This document shows, piece after piece, positions 6,224 to 14,186 of a stretch of 25,016 nt of DNA; the first letter of the stretch is position 1, and the number at the start of each line of letters is the position of its first letter. The notes beneath the pieces are model-generated. The model saw only the letters and a program-made list of their open reading frames with translations, did not search any database and was not told the origin of the DNA. The position numbers were made by a program, and so were the translations under genes. The DNA lies in NCBI GenBank assembly GCA_964243295.1, contig CAXTEJ010000045.1:1-25016 (forward strand), written 5' to 3'. This DNA is from CAXTEJ01 sp964243295 (GTDB lineage: Bacteria > Actinomycetota > Actinomycetes > Actinomycetales > Angustibacteraceae).

Positions 6224-7087
6224 TTGAAGGTCTTCATCAGTTGGTCCGGTCCACGATCCCACGCCATGGCGGTGGCGTTGTACGAATGGCTTCCCGACGT
6301 TCTGCAGGACCTCGAGCCCTTCGTCTCCTCCGAGGACATCCAGAAGGGTGCGCGTTGGGCTTCGCAATTGGCGACAGAACTCGAGGAGACACACTTCGGG
6401 ATCATCTGTTTGACTCCCGAGAACCTAACGTCCCCTTGGCTGCTATTCGAGGCGGGTGCTCTGTCGAAACGGCTAGACACGGGCATGGTGGCGCCCTTGC
6501 TGCTCGACCTGAAGAAGGCAGACGTAGGCCTTCCACTCAGTTCTTTTCAGCTGACCACCTTCTCGCCAGAGGAGGTCACTAGACTCGTTAAGAGCCTCAA
6601 TGCCGGCATGCCGAGACCGATATCCGACCAACGCGTCGAAAGACAAGTGAGCAGGGCTTGGCAGGATCTGCATGCGAATATCATGGACATTCCGGTTGTC
6701 GATGAGCCGGAGGGCGCGGCAGGACAGCGCACCGACCGCGCGATGTTGGAAGAGCTTCTCGAGCTAGTCCGGGACCTGGGTCGACGGAGCGCTGAAGGAG
6801 GCCGTCCAAGCCCCCGGAAACTGTTCTTCGCTTCAGGTGGAAGCCGACCCCGTTCCTCGTCCTACTGGCTGAACGCCGCTGCGGAGCTGGAAGACGAGGC
6901 GGCCTTGAATGATGCCGTCGACGGCGAGGGTCAGTCGTCGCGACCAGTTTTGCTCCGTATAACTGGCGCGCTCGCGGAGGATCATCGCCGGAGATTGCAA
7001 GCACTCGTGAATTCTAGTCGGATACCTATCGGCGTAGTGGAGGGTGACCAGCCGGACGTGATCGAGTTCATCGTTCCGGAACGATGA
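6224..7087 (+). CDS. TIR-domain protein, putative NAD-degrading defence effector
   Basis: A 287-residue protein. The TTG start at 6224 is fixed by an in-frame stop just upstream, and it gives the expected TIR beginning MKVFISWSG. Residues 1-~150 are a bacterial TIR domain: the FISWSG strand, the segment ARWASQLATELEETHFGIICLTPENLTSPW, then LLFEAGALSK, where Glu76 matches the catalytic Glu of NAD-cleaving TIRs. The remaining ~135 residues are unrecognised; they end in a compact strand/helix segment (VLLRITGALAEDHRRRLQALV) that may sense or oligomerise. Bacterial TIR effectors usually deplete NAD or make cyclic-ADPR signals on infection. No sensor such as ThsA or SIR2 is adjacent; the next gene is convergent. 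Confidence 0.82.
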   Translation: MKVFISWSGPRSHAMAVALYEWLPDVLQDLEPFVSSEDIQKGARWASQLATELEETHFGIICLTPENLTSPWLLFEAGALSKRLDTGMVAPLLLDLKKADVGLPLSSFQLTTFSPEEVTRLVKSLNAGMPRPISDQRVERQVSRAWQDLHANIMDIPVVDEPEGAAGQRTDRAMLEELLELVRDLGRRSAEGGRPSPRKLFFASGGSRPRSSSYWLNAAAELEDEAALNDAVDGEGQSSRPVLLRITGALAEDHRRRLQALVNSSRIPIGVVEGDQPDVIEFIVPER

Positions 7088-7187
7088 ATTTATGCCGTCC
7101 AACTCACTTGACCTGTTGGGCGGATTGGGCCCTTGAGCCCCGAGCACGCAAGGACGATACAGTTCTCCGAGCGGCATTGCAGCGCCC

Positions 7188-8660
7188 TCAGTCGTGAGTA
7201 AAGCTTACGGCCGTATGTGGCTTCCGCGACCAAGGGACAAGGGATCCAGCTCCGCTCCAGCGGTCGAAGCAGACGCCCTCATAGTCCAGTATCCGCAGGA
7301 TCGCCAAGTCGAAGTAGTGGAGCGCGAGCGCGTGCGCCTCGCCGCGGGCTTGGGGGTCATTTACGAAAGTTCGCTTGTCAGATCGGCCTCGGGGTGGGTG
7401 AATCAAAGCGTTGCGAAAGCCGATTACGCAACCCGGCCCGTCCCAGTCCGGCCCGTTCACCTGGGCTAGTGCCGTTAGAGCAGTCAACTGCGAGGGGATG
7501 GACAGCGTCTCGCCCATATAGGAGATGAGGAGACGGAGGGCGTCCGCCGTATCGAGTTTCTTATCGAAGTTCCGCATGCCCTGCCCGAGTACGAGGTACC
7601 GGTACGCGGCCAGTTCTAGCCCTGCCGCTGCCAGGATGACTTCCGCAGGACCAACGTGTCTGAGCGCTGAGAGGTACCAGACACTCAGACGGTCCAAAAG
7701 TTGAGCGTCCTCGGGATCACGTCGTATTTGCTGATACTTAGTGCTCAGGCTTGAGAAGTCGGGTCCGCTTAGCTTGTGTGGCATTGCGGCCGTACCGGCG
7801 GACATGGGAACAGCTGAGAGACGCCCGCGCCACGGTTGCATGGACGGGGCGCTCCATACGTTCCACACCGCCCGGCCTTGTGCGTCGTATCCCGTAGCGA
7901 GGCAATGCCCGACCGAGTTGCCGCAGACGAGAGATAGCATGCCGCAAAGCTCATCCATGTGCGTCATCAACACACTTGGCGAGTACAGGCGCCCGACGGC
8001 TCGCATCTCCACTACATGCGTGATTACGTAGCCAGAGGTGAGCATGGCCTCCTGGTAGGGCGCCTGCCGGACGGGGTCAATTACGGCGCGCCAGTCATCG
8101 TTGTTTACACGGAAGCGCATGCGCCCCGTAGACAAGGAGTTTCCGACTCTCTCGACGGTGTAGCTATCGTCGGGGTCGCCCCCAAAAGAGGCACAGTTGA
8201 CGAGATGTACCTCTACCCACTCTGCGGATGCTACGTCCGGGGTAGAGGTAAGGGGTACGACGATGGGCTCGCGGAGAATGAATGCGGCCTCGAGCCGGTG
8301 GCCGTCACTGATCAATGAGTGCAAGAAGTCCGCTCGCAGGTCGAGGCCGAAGCCCGCGCTGCGTTGCAGCCCTACCGACAGATTGAGCGTCACGTCGTTC
8401 GGCATTGGTGACGAATCGCTGTAACCGGTGGCAGTCAGGTTCGCTTCCAAGTGAGGGTTGGGAAGCCACCTGAGGGCGATGGAGGCACGCCCGCCCGCAT
8501 AGCCGTCTTCGTCGGACCAACTTATGTGCCCCGGTCCCTCGTACAGGGAGATTGGCTTGTTCAGGTCACCGCCAAGATAGTAGGACCGCAGGGGTGACGG
8601 GCTGCCCGCGTAGCGCGCAGCGAAAGCCTCGAAAGTGTCGAAGGTGTCATCGGCTGCCAC
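7188..8660 (-). CDS. Large HEPN-like protein, putative RNase/defence effector
   Basis: A 490-residue protein, GTG at 8660, convergent with the TIR gene (100 bp apart). The N-terminal ~250 residues look beta-rich and are unassigned. A C-terminal helical region from about 325 (LLDRLSVWYLSALR ... EVILAAAGLELAAYRYLV) contains RNALIH at 416-421, an R-x4-H motif as in HEPN ribonucleases. The following helix (EAHALALHYFDLAILRILDYEG) resembles the end of large HEPN proteins linked to abortive infection, such as the ApeA-like class. HEPN effectors typically cut tRNA or mRNA. No antitoxin-like partner is adjacent. Family placement rests on motif and layout only. Confidence 0.5.
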   Translation of the reverse strand: MAADDTFDTFEAFAARYAGSPSPLRSYYLGGDLNKPISLYEGPGHISWSDEDGYAGGRASIALRWLPNPHLEANLTATGYSDSSPMPNDVTLNLSVGLQRSAGFGLDLRADFLHSLISDGHRLEAAFILREPIVVPLTSTPDVASAEWVEVHLVNCASFGGDPDDSYTVERVGNSLSTGRMRFRVNNDDWRAVIDPVRQAPYQEAMLTSGYVITHVVEMRAVGRLYSPSVLMTHMDELCGMLSLVCGNSVGHCLATGYDAQGRAVWNVWSAPSMQPWRGRLSAVPMSAGTAAMPHKLSGPDFSSLSTKYQQIRRDPEDAQLLDRLSVWYLSALRHVGPAEVILAAAGLELAAYRYLVLGQGMRNFDKKLDTADALRLLISYMGETLSIPSQLTALTALAQVNGPDWDGPGCVIGFRNALIHPPRGRSDKRTFVNDPQARGEAHALALHYFDLAILRILDYEGVCFDRWSGAGSLVPWSRKPHTAVSFTHD

Positions 8661-9089
8661 GGCGGCAAGGTATCGCTGGCCCGGCGCCCCACGGACGCGT
8701 AACCCCCCAAAGGCAGCATCCGTGCTTCGGCCACCCGATGGCGTGGGGCGCTACCCAGGGCCGCACCTGACGGTCGTACCGTGAGTGATGTGCTGCAAGC
8801 GCACGCTGTCGCCAGCGTCTGCGACGGTGCCCGCTCAGGTCAGGACCGCCCGGTCCTGGCGGTCGCACTCACGCAGCAGCGACAGCTGCCCGACGCCGGC
8901 CTTGCCCGACCTCACGAGCCGTCCTTGGCGCGCCGCCGCCAACCCGGCGACCCGTCCGGTCCCAGATGATCTCGCTCAACCGCGCCGACGCCCCGAACCG
9001 GTGGAACACCAGCCGACCGCCGGCACCCGCGCCCTCCACGCGTCACTCAGCGAACGTTCGTGACACCCAGAGGACTGCTGTTCCACTTC
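8661..9089. other. Intergenic stretch, possible gene remnant
   Basis: About 430 bp with no supported gene. A minus-strand frame around 8868-9037 reads GGRLVFHRFGASARLSEIIW and ends after ~55 codons. It looks protein-like but is unrecognised, and may be a fragment of a lost gene beside the resolvase module. Confidence 0.3.
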
Positions 9090-9127
9090 CTTGGTAGTGG
9101 GACGGCCGGTTCGACCGGCTGACCAAG
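9090..9127. repeat. Composite inverted repeat containing a direct-repeat copy
   Basis: CTTGGT (9090-9095) pairs with ACCAAG (9122-9127), and inside it GCCGGT pairs with ACCGGC around a TCG loop. It includes one copy of the 23-nt sequence repeated at 15988-16010. It is upstream of the resolvase gene and may be a recombination site or a terminator. Confidence 0.45.
9091..9113 (+). repeat. 23-nt direct repeat, copy 1
   Basis: Matches 15988-16010 at 21 of 23 positions in the same orientation, with an identical 16-base core GTAGTGGGACGGCCGG (9094-9109). It lies ~110 bp upstream of the resolvase start. The two copies bracket 6.9 kb. Confidence 0.65.
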
Positions 9128-9154
9128 TCGCCTCTGTTCGCTTGCCCGGTCGTC

Positions 9155-9210
9155 CCGAAAGTTCTGCCCATTAGTCCGTGCCGGATCTGTCGTACGGGCG
9201 CGACTTTCGG
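9155..9210. promoter_or_regulatory. Inverted repeat upstream of resolvase, candidate res subsite
   Basis: CCGAAAGT (9155-9162) and ACTTTCGG (9203-9210) are perfect 8-base inverted arms, with CGTAC...GTACG nested on the right side. Serine resolvases bind paired half-sites just upstream of their own gene, where these lie. Confidence 0.45.
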
Positions 9211-9222
9211 TACGGTCGGCGG

Positions 9223-9834
9223 GTGGATCTTGGGTACGCGCGGGTCTCGACCGCCAAGCAGGAGCTCGAGCGGCAGGTTGACGCGCTGCAGCAGGCCGGG
9301 ATCGCGCCTGAGCGGATCTATGTGGACAAGCGCTCGGGCGCCAGCACCGACCGGCCGGGGCTAAAGGCGGCGCTGGAGTATGCCCGCGACGGCGACGTGA
9401 TCGTGGTGCACACGCTGGACCGGCTTGGCCGGACCGTCCGCGACACCCTCAACCTCATCCACGAGCTCGCCGAGCGCGGCGTCGGGGTACGCAACCTCGC
9501 CGACCCAATCCGGATCGACTCGGCCAACCCGTCCGACCCGATGGCCCAGCTCGCGGTGGTGCTACTGGCACTGTTCGGGCAGATGGAGCGGACCTACACC
9601 CTCGAGCGGGCCGCCCACGCGCGGGCGGTCGCGACCGCGAAGGGCCGCCGGATCGGCCGGCCCACGGTCGTCGACCCGGACAAGCTGGCGTACGCGGTCA
9701 ACCTGCGGGAGGCCGGCCACAGCATCGCCGAGATCGTCAGCAAGACCGGGATCACCCGCACCAGCCTGTACCGCCACCTGCCGCCTCGGCCCGCCCCGCG
9801 GCTCACCTACGCCCCGGCCACCGAGCCCCGGTAG
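9223..9834 (+). CDS. Serine recombinase, resolvase/invertase family
   Basis: A 203-residue protein from the GTG at 9223, where the conserved start VDLGYARVST begins; a GTG at 9178 would add 15 unconserved residues. The catalytic Ser is in GYARVST (residue ~9). RSGASTDRPGLKAAL and VVHTLDRLGR are typical resolvase active-site segments, and a C-terminal HTH (HSIAEIVSKTGITRTSLYRHL) binds DNA. Such enzymes resolve plasmid multimers or transposon cointegrates or invert DNA. No transposase gene is nearby, so a plasmid-resolution role or a transposon remnant are both possible. An inverted repeat just upstream may be its res site. Confidence 0.9.
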   Translation: MDLGYARVSTAKQELERQVDALQQAGIAPERIYVDKRSGASTDRPGLKAALEYARDGDVIVVHTLDRLGRTVRDTLNLIHELAERGVGVRNLADPIRIDSANPSDPMAQLAVVLLALFGQMERTYTLERAAHARAVATAKGRRIGRPTVVDPDKLAYAVNLREAGHSIAEIVSKTGITRTSLYRHLPPRPAPRLTYAPATEPR

Positions 9835-10261
9835 CCGACCGTGCCTTCCCGCCGCTTAACGCGTTGAGGGTCGACCCGAACGGTGTACGCGCTGACGGGA
9901 CATCAACGTCCCCGGTTAGCCCACCATGACCGGGCACTTGTGCGGGCGGGTCGTGCGGGAGCGGGGTGAACGGCATCCGCGCTCGACCTGCTGGCCTCGC
10001 GGGTTCCGAAGGCGGCTCCGCAACGATCCGCAGGACGTTCGGCTTACGGGGCTTGGCCGGCTTGCAGTCAAGGTCATCACCGGACGGTGCCGTTCTAGTC
10101 GTCGAGCGGCACCTGGGCGTTCAGGGCATTGGTAGGTAGGCCCTGGCGGCACGCCCGGCGCCGGGGCGGTAGCAGAGCCGTCTCATCTTTCTGTCGTTCT
10201 GGCCCGATCTCCTACCAAGCGGTGAGGGCCGCACCTGGCGGTCCGCTCTGGAGGAGGAGCC
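9835..10261. other. Intergenic stretch
   Basis: 427 bp with no supported gene. It contains the palindrome AACGCGTT shortly after the resolvase stop, and a GGAGGAGGAG ribosome site at its right end for the small membrane-protein gene. Confidence 0.4.
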
Positions 10262-10456
10262 GTGGATCCGCTGGTCGTCGTCATCGGGGGCGGACTGCTC
10301 GCGCTGCTGCTGATCCTGTCGTTGCGCCCGCTGCCCGGGCTGCGCGACGCTGCTGTGCTTGTTCAAGCCGCGCGAGGAGCGAGGGCAGGCGCGGGTCGGA
10401 GGGGGGACGGCCAGTCGGAGGCCGCCCGGGCGATCGGCGAGGAGACTGAGGATTGA
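10262..10456 (+). CDS. Small single-pass membrane protein
   Basis: A 64-residue protein, GTG at 10262 with a strong GGAGGAGGAG ribosome site. Residues 3-21 (PLVVVIGGGLLALLLILSL) form one membrane segment at the N-terminus, followed by a basic, Ala/Arg/Glu-rich cytoplasmic tail. It lies 70 bp before the 413-residue gene on the same strand and may be co-transcribed. No family recognised; the clear ribosome site is the main support that it is expressed. Confidence 0.55.
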   Translation: MDPLVVVIGGGLLALLLILSLRPLPGLRDAAVLVQAARGARAGAGRRGDGQSEAARAIGEETED

Positions 10457-10526
10457 GGTCAAGATCTTTGTCGTTCGGGCTCGTTTTCGTCGTCAGTGGT
10501 GAGACCACTACCCAGGAGGTACCGCC

Positions 10527-11768
10527 GTGAGCGAGACGACCCGTGAGCTGACCCGGCAAGAGCGGCAGCGCTCCCAGCAAGCGCTCCGGCAACTGGCCGA
10601 AGAGCTCAAGCGCCCGCCCCAGGGCTCCGCGATCGAGGCAGCGCGTGACGCGGCCGCGTCACGAGTCGCCGCGAGCAGCTTGTCGACGGCCGCAACGAGC
10701 GCCCGCAGGATCGGTGAAGTACGAGACGTGGCACGCGTCAGGACCTCGGCGGCGAGCCGGCGCGCGCTCGAGGCTGCCATCAACCCGCCCATCACCCGCC
10801 TCGCGCGAGGCGGCCTGGCGTCGATGCGCGTCGGCGGTCTGCTCAGTGCTCAGCGGACGCTGTTGCCTCGCTTCGCGAATGACATCGGCCAAGTCAGCGC
10901 GTTCAGCCGAATCGACTCGCTGACCAAGATCGCCACTGGAGTGATCGACGGAGGCGCCCTGAGCAAGGCCGTCCAGGGTGTCGGCGCGTCGCTCACCACC
11001 GACTTCTTCAAGGGTCTCGGCTCCCGCCGGTTGTTGCTCACGGAGTTGCCGAGCGTGGACCTCTTCGTCAAGAGCGCTGTCCGGCCCGCGTTCGAGCAGG
11101 TGCACGACATGCTCAACATGTGGTCGCGGGGCTTCTCCTTCGACTCGATCGGGCGGTCCCTCGCCCGCATTCCGCTGTTCGCGGCACTACGCGCCCGCCG
11201 TGCCGCGCTCCGGGGGGACCTGGCTGCGGTGCGTGAGTTCATCGTCAACTGGTTGGAGCGCCAGCCCACCGAACCGATGGTCGAGGCGACGATCGACGCT
11301 CTGCTCGAGGACGACTGGATTCCGTACGACGACGATGCCATGGACCTGGAGATCATCCCGCACCTTCGCCAACAAGCAGGCCGCTACACGCGTCGGCACA
11401 AGATGATCGGTCAGACGCAGATCGTCGGGCGCTCCGTGGACAGCCTCGACCAGCTTGTACCTGCCGGGCCCAGCGGCGAACGAGTGTCCCTCGTGACGCT
11501 GACAGCCGACCCGTCCACCGTGGACGTTGACGTCGACGTCGACTCCCCACAGCGACGACGCGCCCAGCGTGCCCTCAGTCAATTCAAGCCGGAGGAGCAG
11601 CAGGTCCTGCTTGCGTGGGAGCCCGGAATGACATGGCAGGAAGCCGCAGCCGCAGCTGGACTGACGGCGGAGGTCGCCGAGCGCGTGAGGCGCAAGCGTA
11701 AGCGCGTCGCGCAGGAGGCGGCCCGGCGAATAGACGCCTTGCACATGACGGCGGCTAGGGCCGGCTAG
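10527..11768 (+). CDS. Unknown helical protein with sigma region 4-like C-terminal HTH
   Basis: A 413-residue protein, GTG at 10527 after an AGGAGG ribosome site. The first ~110 residues are Arg/Ala-rich helix. The middle (~110-300) is unassigned and ends in a rather acidic stretch (ALLEDDWIPYDDDAMDLEI). After a DVDVDVD linker (~343-350) the last ~60 residues (RALSQFKPEEQQVLLAWEPGMTWQEAAAAAGL.....RVRRKRKRV) follow the sigma-70 region 4 HTH pattern. It lacks sigma region 2, so it is unlikely to be a full sigma factor. It may be a DNA-binding regulator or an effector with a DNA-binding tail. Function unknown. Confidence 0.7.
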   Translation: MSETTRELTRQERQRSQQALRQLAEELKRPPQGSAIEAARDAAASRVAASSLSTAATSARRIGEVRDVARVRTSAASRRALEAAINPPITRLARGGLASMRVGGLLSAQRTLLPRFANDIGQVSAFSRIDSLTKIATGVIDGGALSKAVQGVGASLTTDFFKGLGSRRLLLTELPSVDLFVKSAVRPAFEQVHDMLNMWSRGFSFDSIGRSLARIPLFAALRARRAALRGDLAAVREFIVNWLERQPTEPMVEATIDALLEDDWIPYDDDAMDLEIIPHLRQQAGRYTRRHKMIGQTQIVGRSVDSLDQLVPAGPSGERVSLVTLTADPSTVDVDVDVDSPQRRRAQRALSQFKPEEQQVLLAWEPGMTWQEAAAAAGLTAEVAERVRRKRKRVAQEAARRIDALHMTAARAG

Positions 11769-11837
11769 CTTCCCTCGAGCGACGTCATAGGCAGGTCAGT
11801 GCACTACCGAGGCCGCCACTTCTGCCATGCTGAGCGG

Positions 11838-12557
11838 ATGGAAGACCCTAGGCCCGCTACCGGAGCACGAATCGCAGCCGCCGGCGCGGCCGCCTTAGTC
11901 GGCGTCTTGTCCCCGCCCTCGACTGTGGCGGTGGGGTCCGCAGTTGCGCTCCAGAGTGCCGTTGAGGCTGTAGAGCGACTACGTGGTCAGGCACAAAGAC
12001 GGCAGAACCTGCAGCAGGCCGCTGTAATGCACGCGTGCGCCAGCGCACTTGGTCTGCCACAGCCGGCCGTTGAGGCCGCCCTCGGAAACGACCCTGCAGT
12101 CCTGTTGGCGGCGGATAAGCTCCTTGCCGCTGCGGCCGAGACGGCTTGGATTCAAAAGCTTGCAGTCCTCGGCCAACTCTTGGCGGACGCAGCGAACCTA
12201 GGGTCCGACGGAAATGCGGGACGTCTCATTGTCGAGTCACGGGCAGTCACAGCCTTGGAGGAACCGCACCTTGCGCTTCTTGCGACCGTGGCACAGCGGC
12301 GAGTCCCCGAACCTCCGAGTGATCGGACGGCTTGGTCCTACGACCACCTAATGCAGCATCTGCCTTATGAGTCAGGGGTACTCGATGCACTGATCGCGAC
12401 GCTGATAGCCAATGGCCTTATCGAGGATACGGTAACCGAGCTGTACCCCGGGGAACGAGAGGCCTTCTGGACAGCCAGCATCTTTGGTCGTCATCTGTTG
12501 GTTGTCTTCGAGCAGGCGGCGGAGACACTCAGCCAAGCGCGCGATACGTCAGGGTGA
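11838..12557 (+). CDS. Unknown helical, possibly membrane-associated protein
   Basis: A 239-residue protein, ATG at 11838; a GTG at 11799 would add 13 residues of unlikely sequence. Residues ~9-36 are Ala/Val/Gly-rich and hydrophobic (ARIAAAGAAALVGVLS.....VAVGSAVAL) and could form one or two short membrane helices. The rest is helical. The C-terminal part (LMQHLPYESGVLDALIATLIANGLIED) resembles a winged-helix-like end in which a terminal helix follows a short polar turn. It is 69 bp downstream of the 413-residue gene on the same strand, suggesting a pair. No family recognised. Confidence 0.65.
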   Translation: MEDPRPATGARIAAAGAAALVGVLSPPSTVAVGSAVALQSAVEAVERLRGQAQRRQNLQQAAVMHACASALGLPQPAVEAALGNDPAVLLAADKLLAAAAETAWIQKLAVLGQLLADAANLGSDGNAGRLIVESRAVTALEEPHLALLATVAQRRVPEPPSDRTAWSYDHLMQHLPYESGVLDALIATLIANGLIEDTVTELYPGEREAFWTASIFGRHLLVVFEQAAETLSQARDTSG

Positions 12558-12577
12558 TGTGAGCTGCTACGCCTTCC

Positions 12578-12591
12578 CTGCGGACCCGCAG
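12578..12591 (+). terminator. Short hairpin after the 239-residue gene
   Basis: CTGCGG (12578-12583) and CCGCAG (12586-12591) form a tight hairpin 20 nt past the stop codon. There is no T-tract, and it is short for a terminator. Confidence 0.35.
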
Positions 12592-12623
12592 TGACGCAGC
12601 GCGCGGATCGCCACGCTTAGGTA

Positions 12624-12680
12624 TTGACAGCAGCGATACTGCTCGAGCACATCACTGTTCACACGACCGCGTGCTGACTC
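12624..12680 (-). pseudogene. Decayed lsr2 C-terminal fragment
   Basis: On the minus strand this stretch reads ESARGRVNSDVLEQYR, matching the Lsr2 DNA-binding end VSARGRINGNVLEQYR, including the RGR hook. Weak similarity may continue a little further upstream (VWRPVGSSE against AWAQANGVE). There is no start codon or N-terminal domain, so it is a relic. It has the orientation of the copy at 18523-18867. Confidence 0.7.
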
Positions 12681-12812
12681 ACTTGAACCTACTGGTCGCC
12701 ATACTTGCTTTACTGAAGTGACTCCATGCCGCTGTAATGCATGGAAGCAAGCCTGAGCCTCAGGGCGAAGGCCCCTTGGCTGTGGCAAGTCCATCTGGCC
12801 CCAACGTGACGG

Positions 12813-12847
12813 CTTCGGCTACTGAGACGCCGTCCGAGTAGCCGAAG
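12813..12847 (-). terminator. Hairpin terminator of the nuclease-like gene
   Basis: CTTCGGCTACT (12813-12823) pairs perfectly with AGTAGCCGAAG (12837-12847) around a 13-nt loop, about 35 nt beyond the stop of the minus-strand gene. Confidence 0.65.
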
Positions 12848-12882
12848 GGCTGGCGGACCAAAAGCCCTACCGTCGCACGTTG

Positions 12883-13959
12883 CTACCAGCGGACCTGCTC
12901 GGCCAGTACTGCGGCGATGTTCCGCCGGAACACCTCCATGAGCCTTGCGCGGTCACGACCGCTGAGCAGGTCAGTCCGCAGGGACTTGGAGTAGGGCAGC
13001 ACTGTGCTTGCGACCTGCGCCCAGCGCTCGCCTGACGAGGCCGCGGTGGCAGGCAGGACGCGGGCGAAGCGATCGACCATCCACGGCAGGGCCTGGTCGG
13101 AAATCACGAGGTCGCGGTAGCCCAGCTCGTCACGAACCTCGCTGATCAGGTGGGGCTCGAGCTGCTTGCTCGGCAGGATCGGCTGCTGCTTCGTGCCGAT
13201 GATGAAGGCTCCGAGCTGCTTGGCCATGGTGAACAGGCTGTAGTGCGGCCAGCGGCATACCAGGACCGGCACGACGCTGAGATGCGGGTTAGCGGCGACG
13301 ACCTCGGCGGCCTTGTAGAGCACCTGGTGGACCTCCGAGGCCTGCGGGTACAGGTGGCTACGGACGTTCTTGGCCTCGATGAGGGCTAGGTGCGTGCTCG
13401 TCGCAAGGGTGAGCGGGTCGAACGTGGTGACGATGGCGCCGCTGTCCAGCGAACCACCTACCACTGGCTTGCCCAGCAGCGAGCGGACCTCGCCGCCCTC
13501 GGGGCGCAGCAAGCGTAGGCCGTGCGGCGCCGCCTGCAGGAGCGTCGCGTGCAGCACCGCTTCCCCACCCTCTCCTATCAGCGCCGGGACGGTCTTGCTG
13601 CCCATCGCCAAGCTCAGATAGCGGGTGTGTAGTAGCCGTTTGCGCTTGGACGCGTCCTCGATCTTGCGCATGCGCCCCGACTGGTCAGCCAGGGTGACAA
13701 TGGTGACCGGCCTGCCCCCTCGGGTGGGTCGCGTGTCCTCCAGGATGGCCGAGGACTCCTTCAGCACCTTGCGCGCCGTCGTCAGGTGGTGGGCGTCGAT
13801 CGGTATGGGGCGATCCCCGTAGGGCTGCTCACTGATCTTCGCCTCTAGCTCCGGCCCGACGGCTGCGTGCTCGTCCTCCAGCAGCTCGAGGATCGCGTCC
13901 ATGCCGAGCTCGACGTACTCCTCAGGAGTGCGCTTGGGCTGGCGGGGACGAGGTGGCAC
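12883..13959 (-). CDS. Putative PD-(D/E)XK-type nuclease
   Basis: A 358-residue protein, GTG at 13959. Residues ~10-110 are charged helices and may be a winged-helix or dimer region. The core looks like a restriction-endonuclease fold: Glu133 in IGEGGEAVLHATLL, Asp172 in GGSLDSGAIVTTF, then E195-A-K197 in LALIEAKNVRSHLYP, giving the E...D...E-x-K order of PD-(D/E)XK nucleases. The following helix (QASEVHQVLYKAAEVV) and strand (LSVVPVLVCRW) fit too. No methyltransferase or helicase is adjacent, so a solitary defence nuclease or a plasmid nuclease is possible. Substrate unknown. Confidence 0.55.
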   Translation of the reverse strand: MPPRPRQPKRTPEEYVELGMDAILELLEDEHAAVGPELEAKISEQPYGDRPIPIDAHHLTTARKVLKESSAILEDTRPTRGGRPVTIVTLADQSGRMRKIEDASKRKRLLHTRYLSLAMGSKTVPALIGEGGEAVLHATLLQAAPHGLRLLRPEGGEVRSLLGKPVVGGSLDSGAIVTTFDPLTLATSTHLALIEAKNVRSHLYPQASEVHQVLYKAAEVVAANPHLSVVPVLVCRWPHYSLFTMAKQLGAFIIGTKQQPILPSKQLEPHLISEVRDELGYRDLVISDQALPWMVDRFARVLPATAASSGERWAQVASTVLPYSKSLRTDLLSGRDRARLMEVFRRNIAAVLAEQVRW

Positions 13960-14186
13960 GAGTCCATAGTCGTGCGCTTTCAGTCGATCGGCGACGCCCT
14001 ATGTAGTAGTCCTGCGGGGTCCCTCGTGTTGATCATGCTGTGTCGAGGCTGTACCGCATGACCGCAGCAGGTCGACAGGGCCTCCGCCAGGTCAGCGACA
14101 CGCCGGGATCGGACCTCGCACCACGAGGTGCTGGCAGACATGCTGGTCCACAAGATTGGCGCTCGGTGCGCCGCGTTGGTACCACG

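Noticed and set aside
8785..9063. A 92-codon plus-strand frame before the resolvase
   Set aside because: Ser/Pro/Arg-rich with no domain and no ribosome site; typical chance frame in GC-rich DNA.
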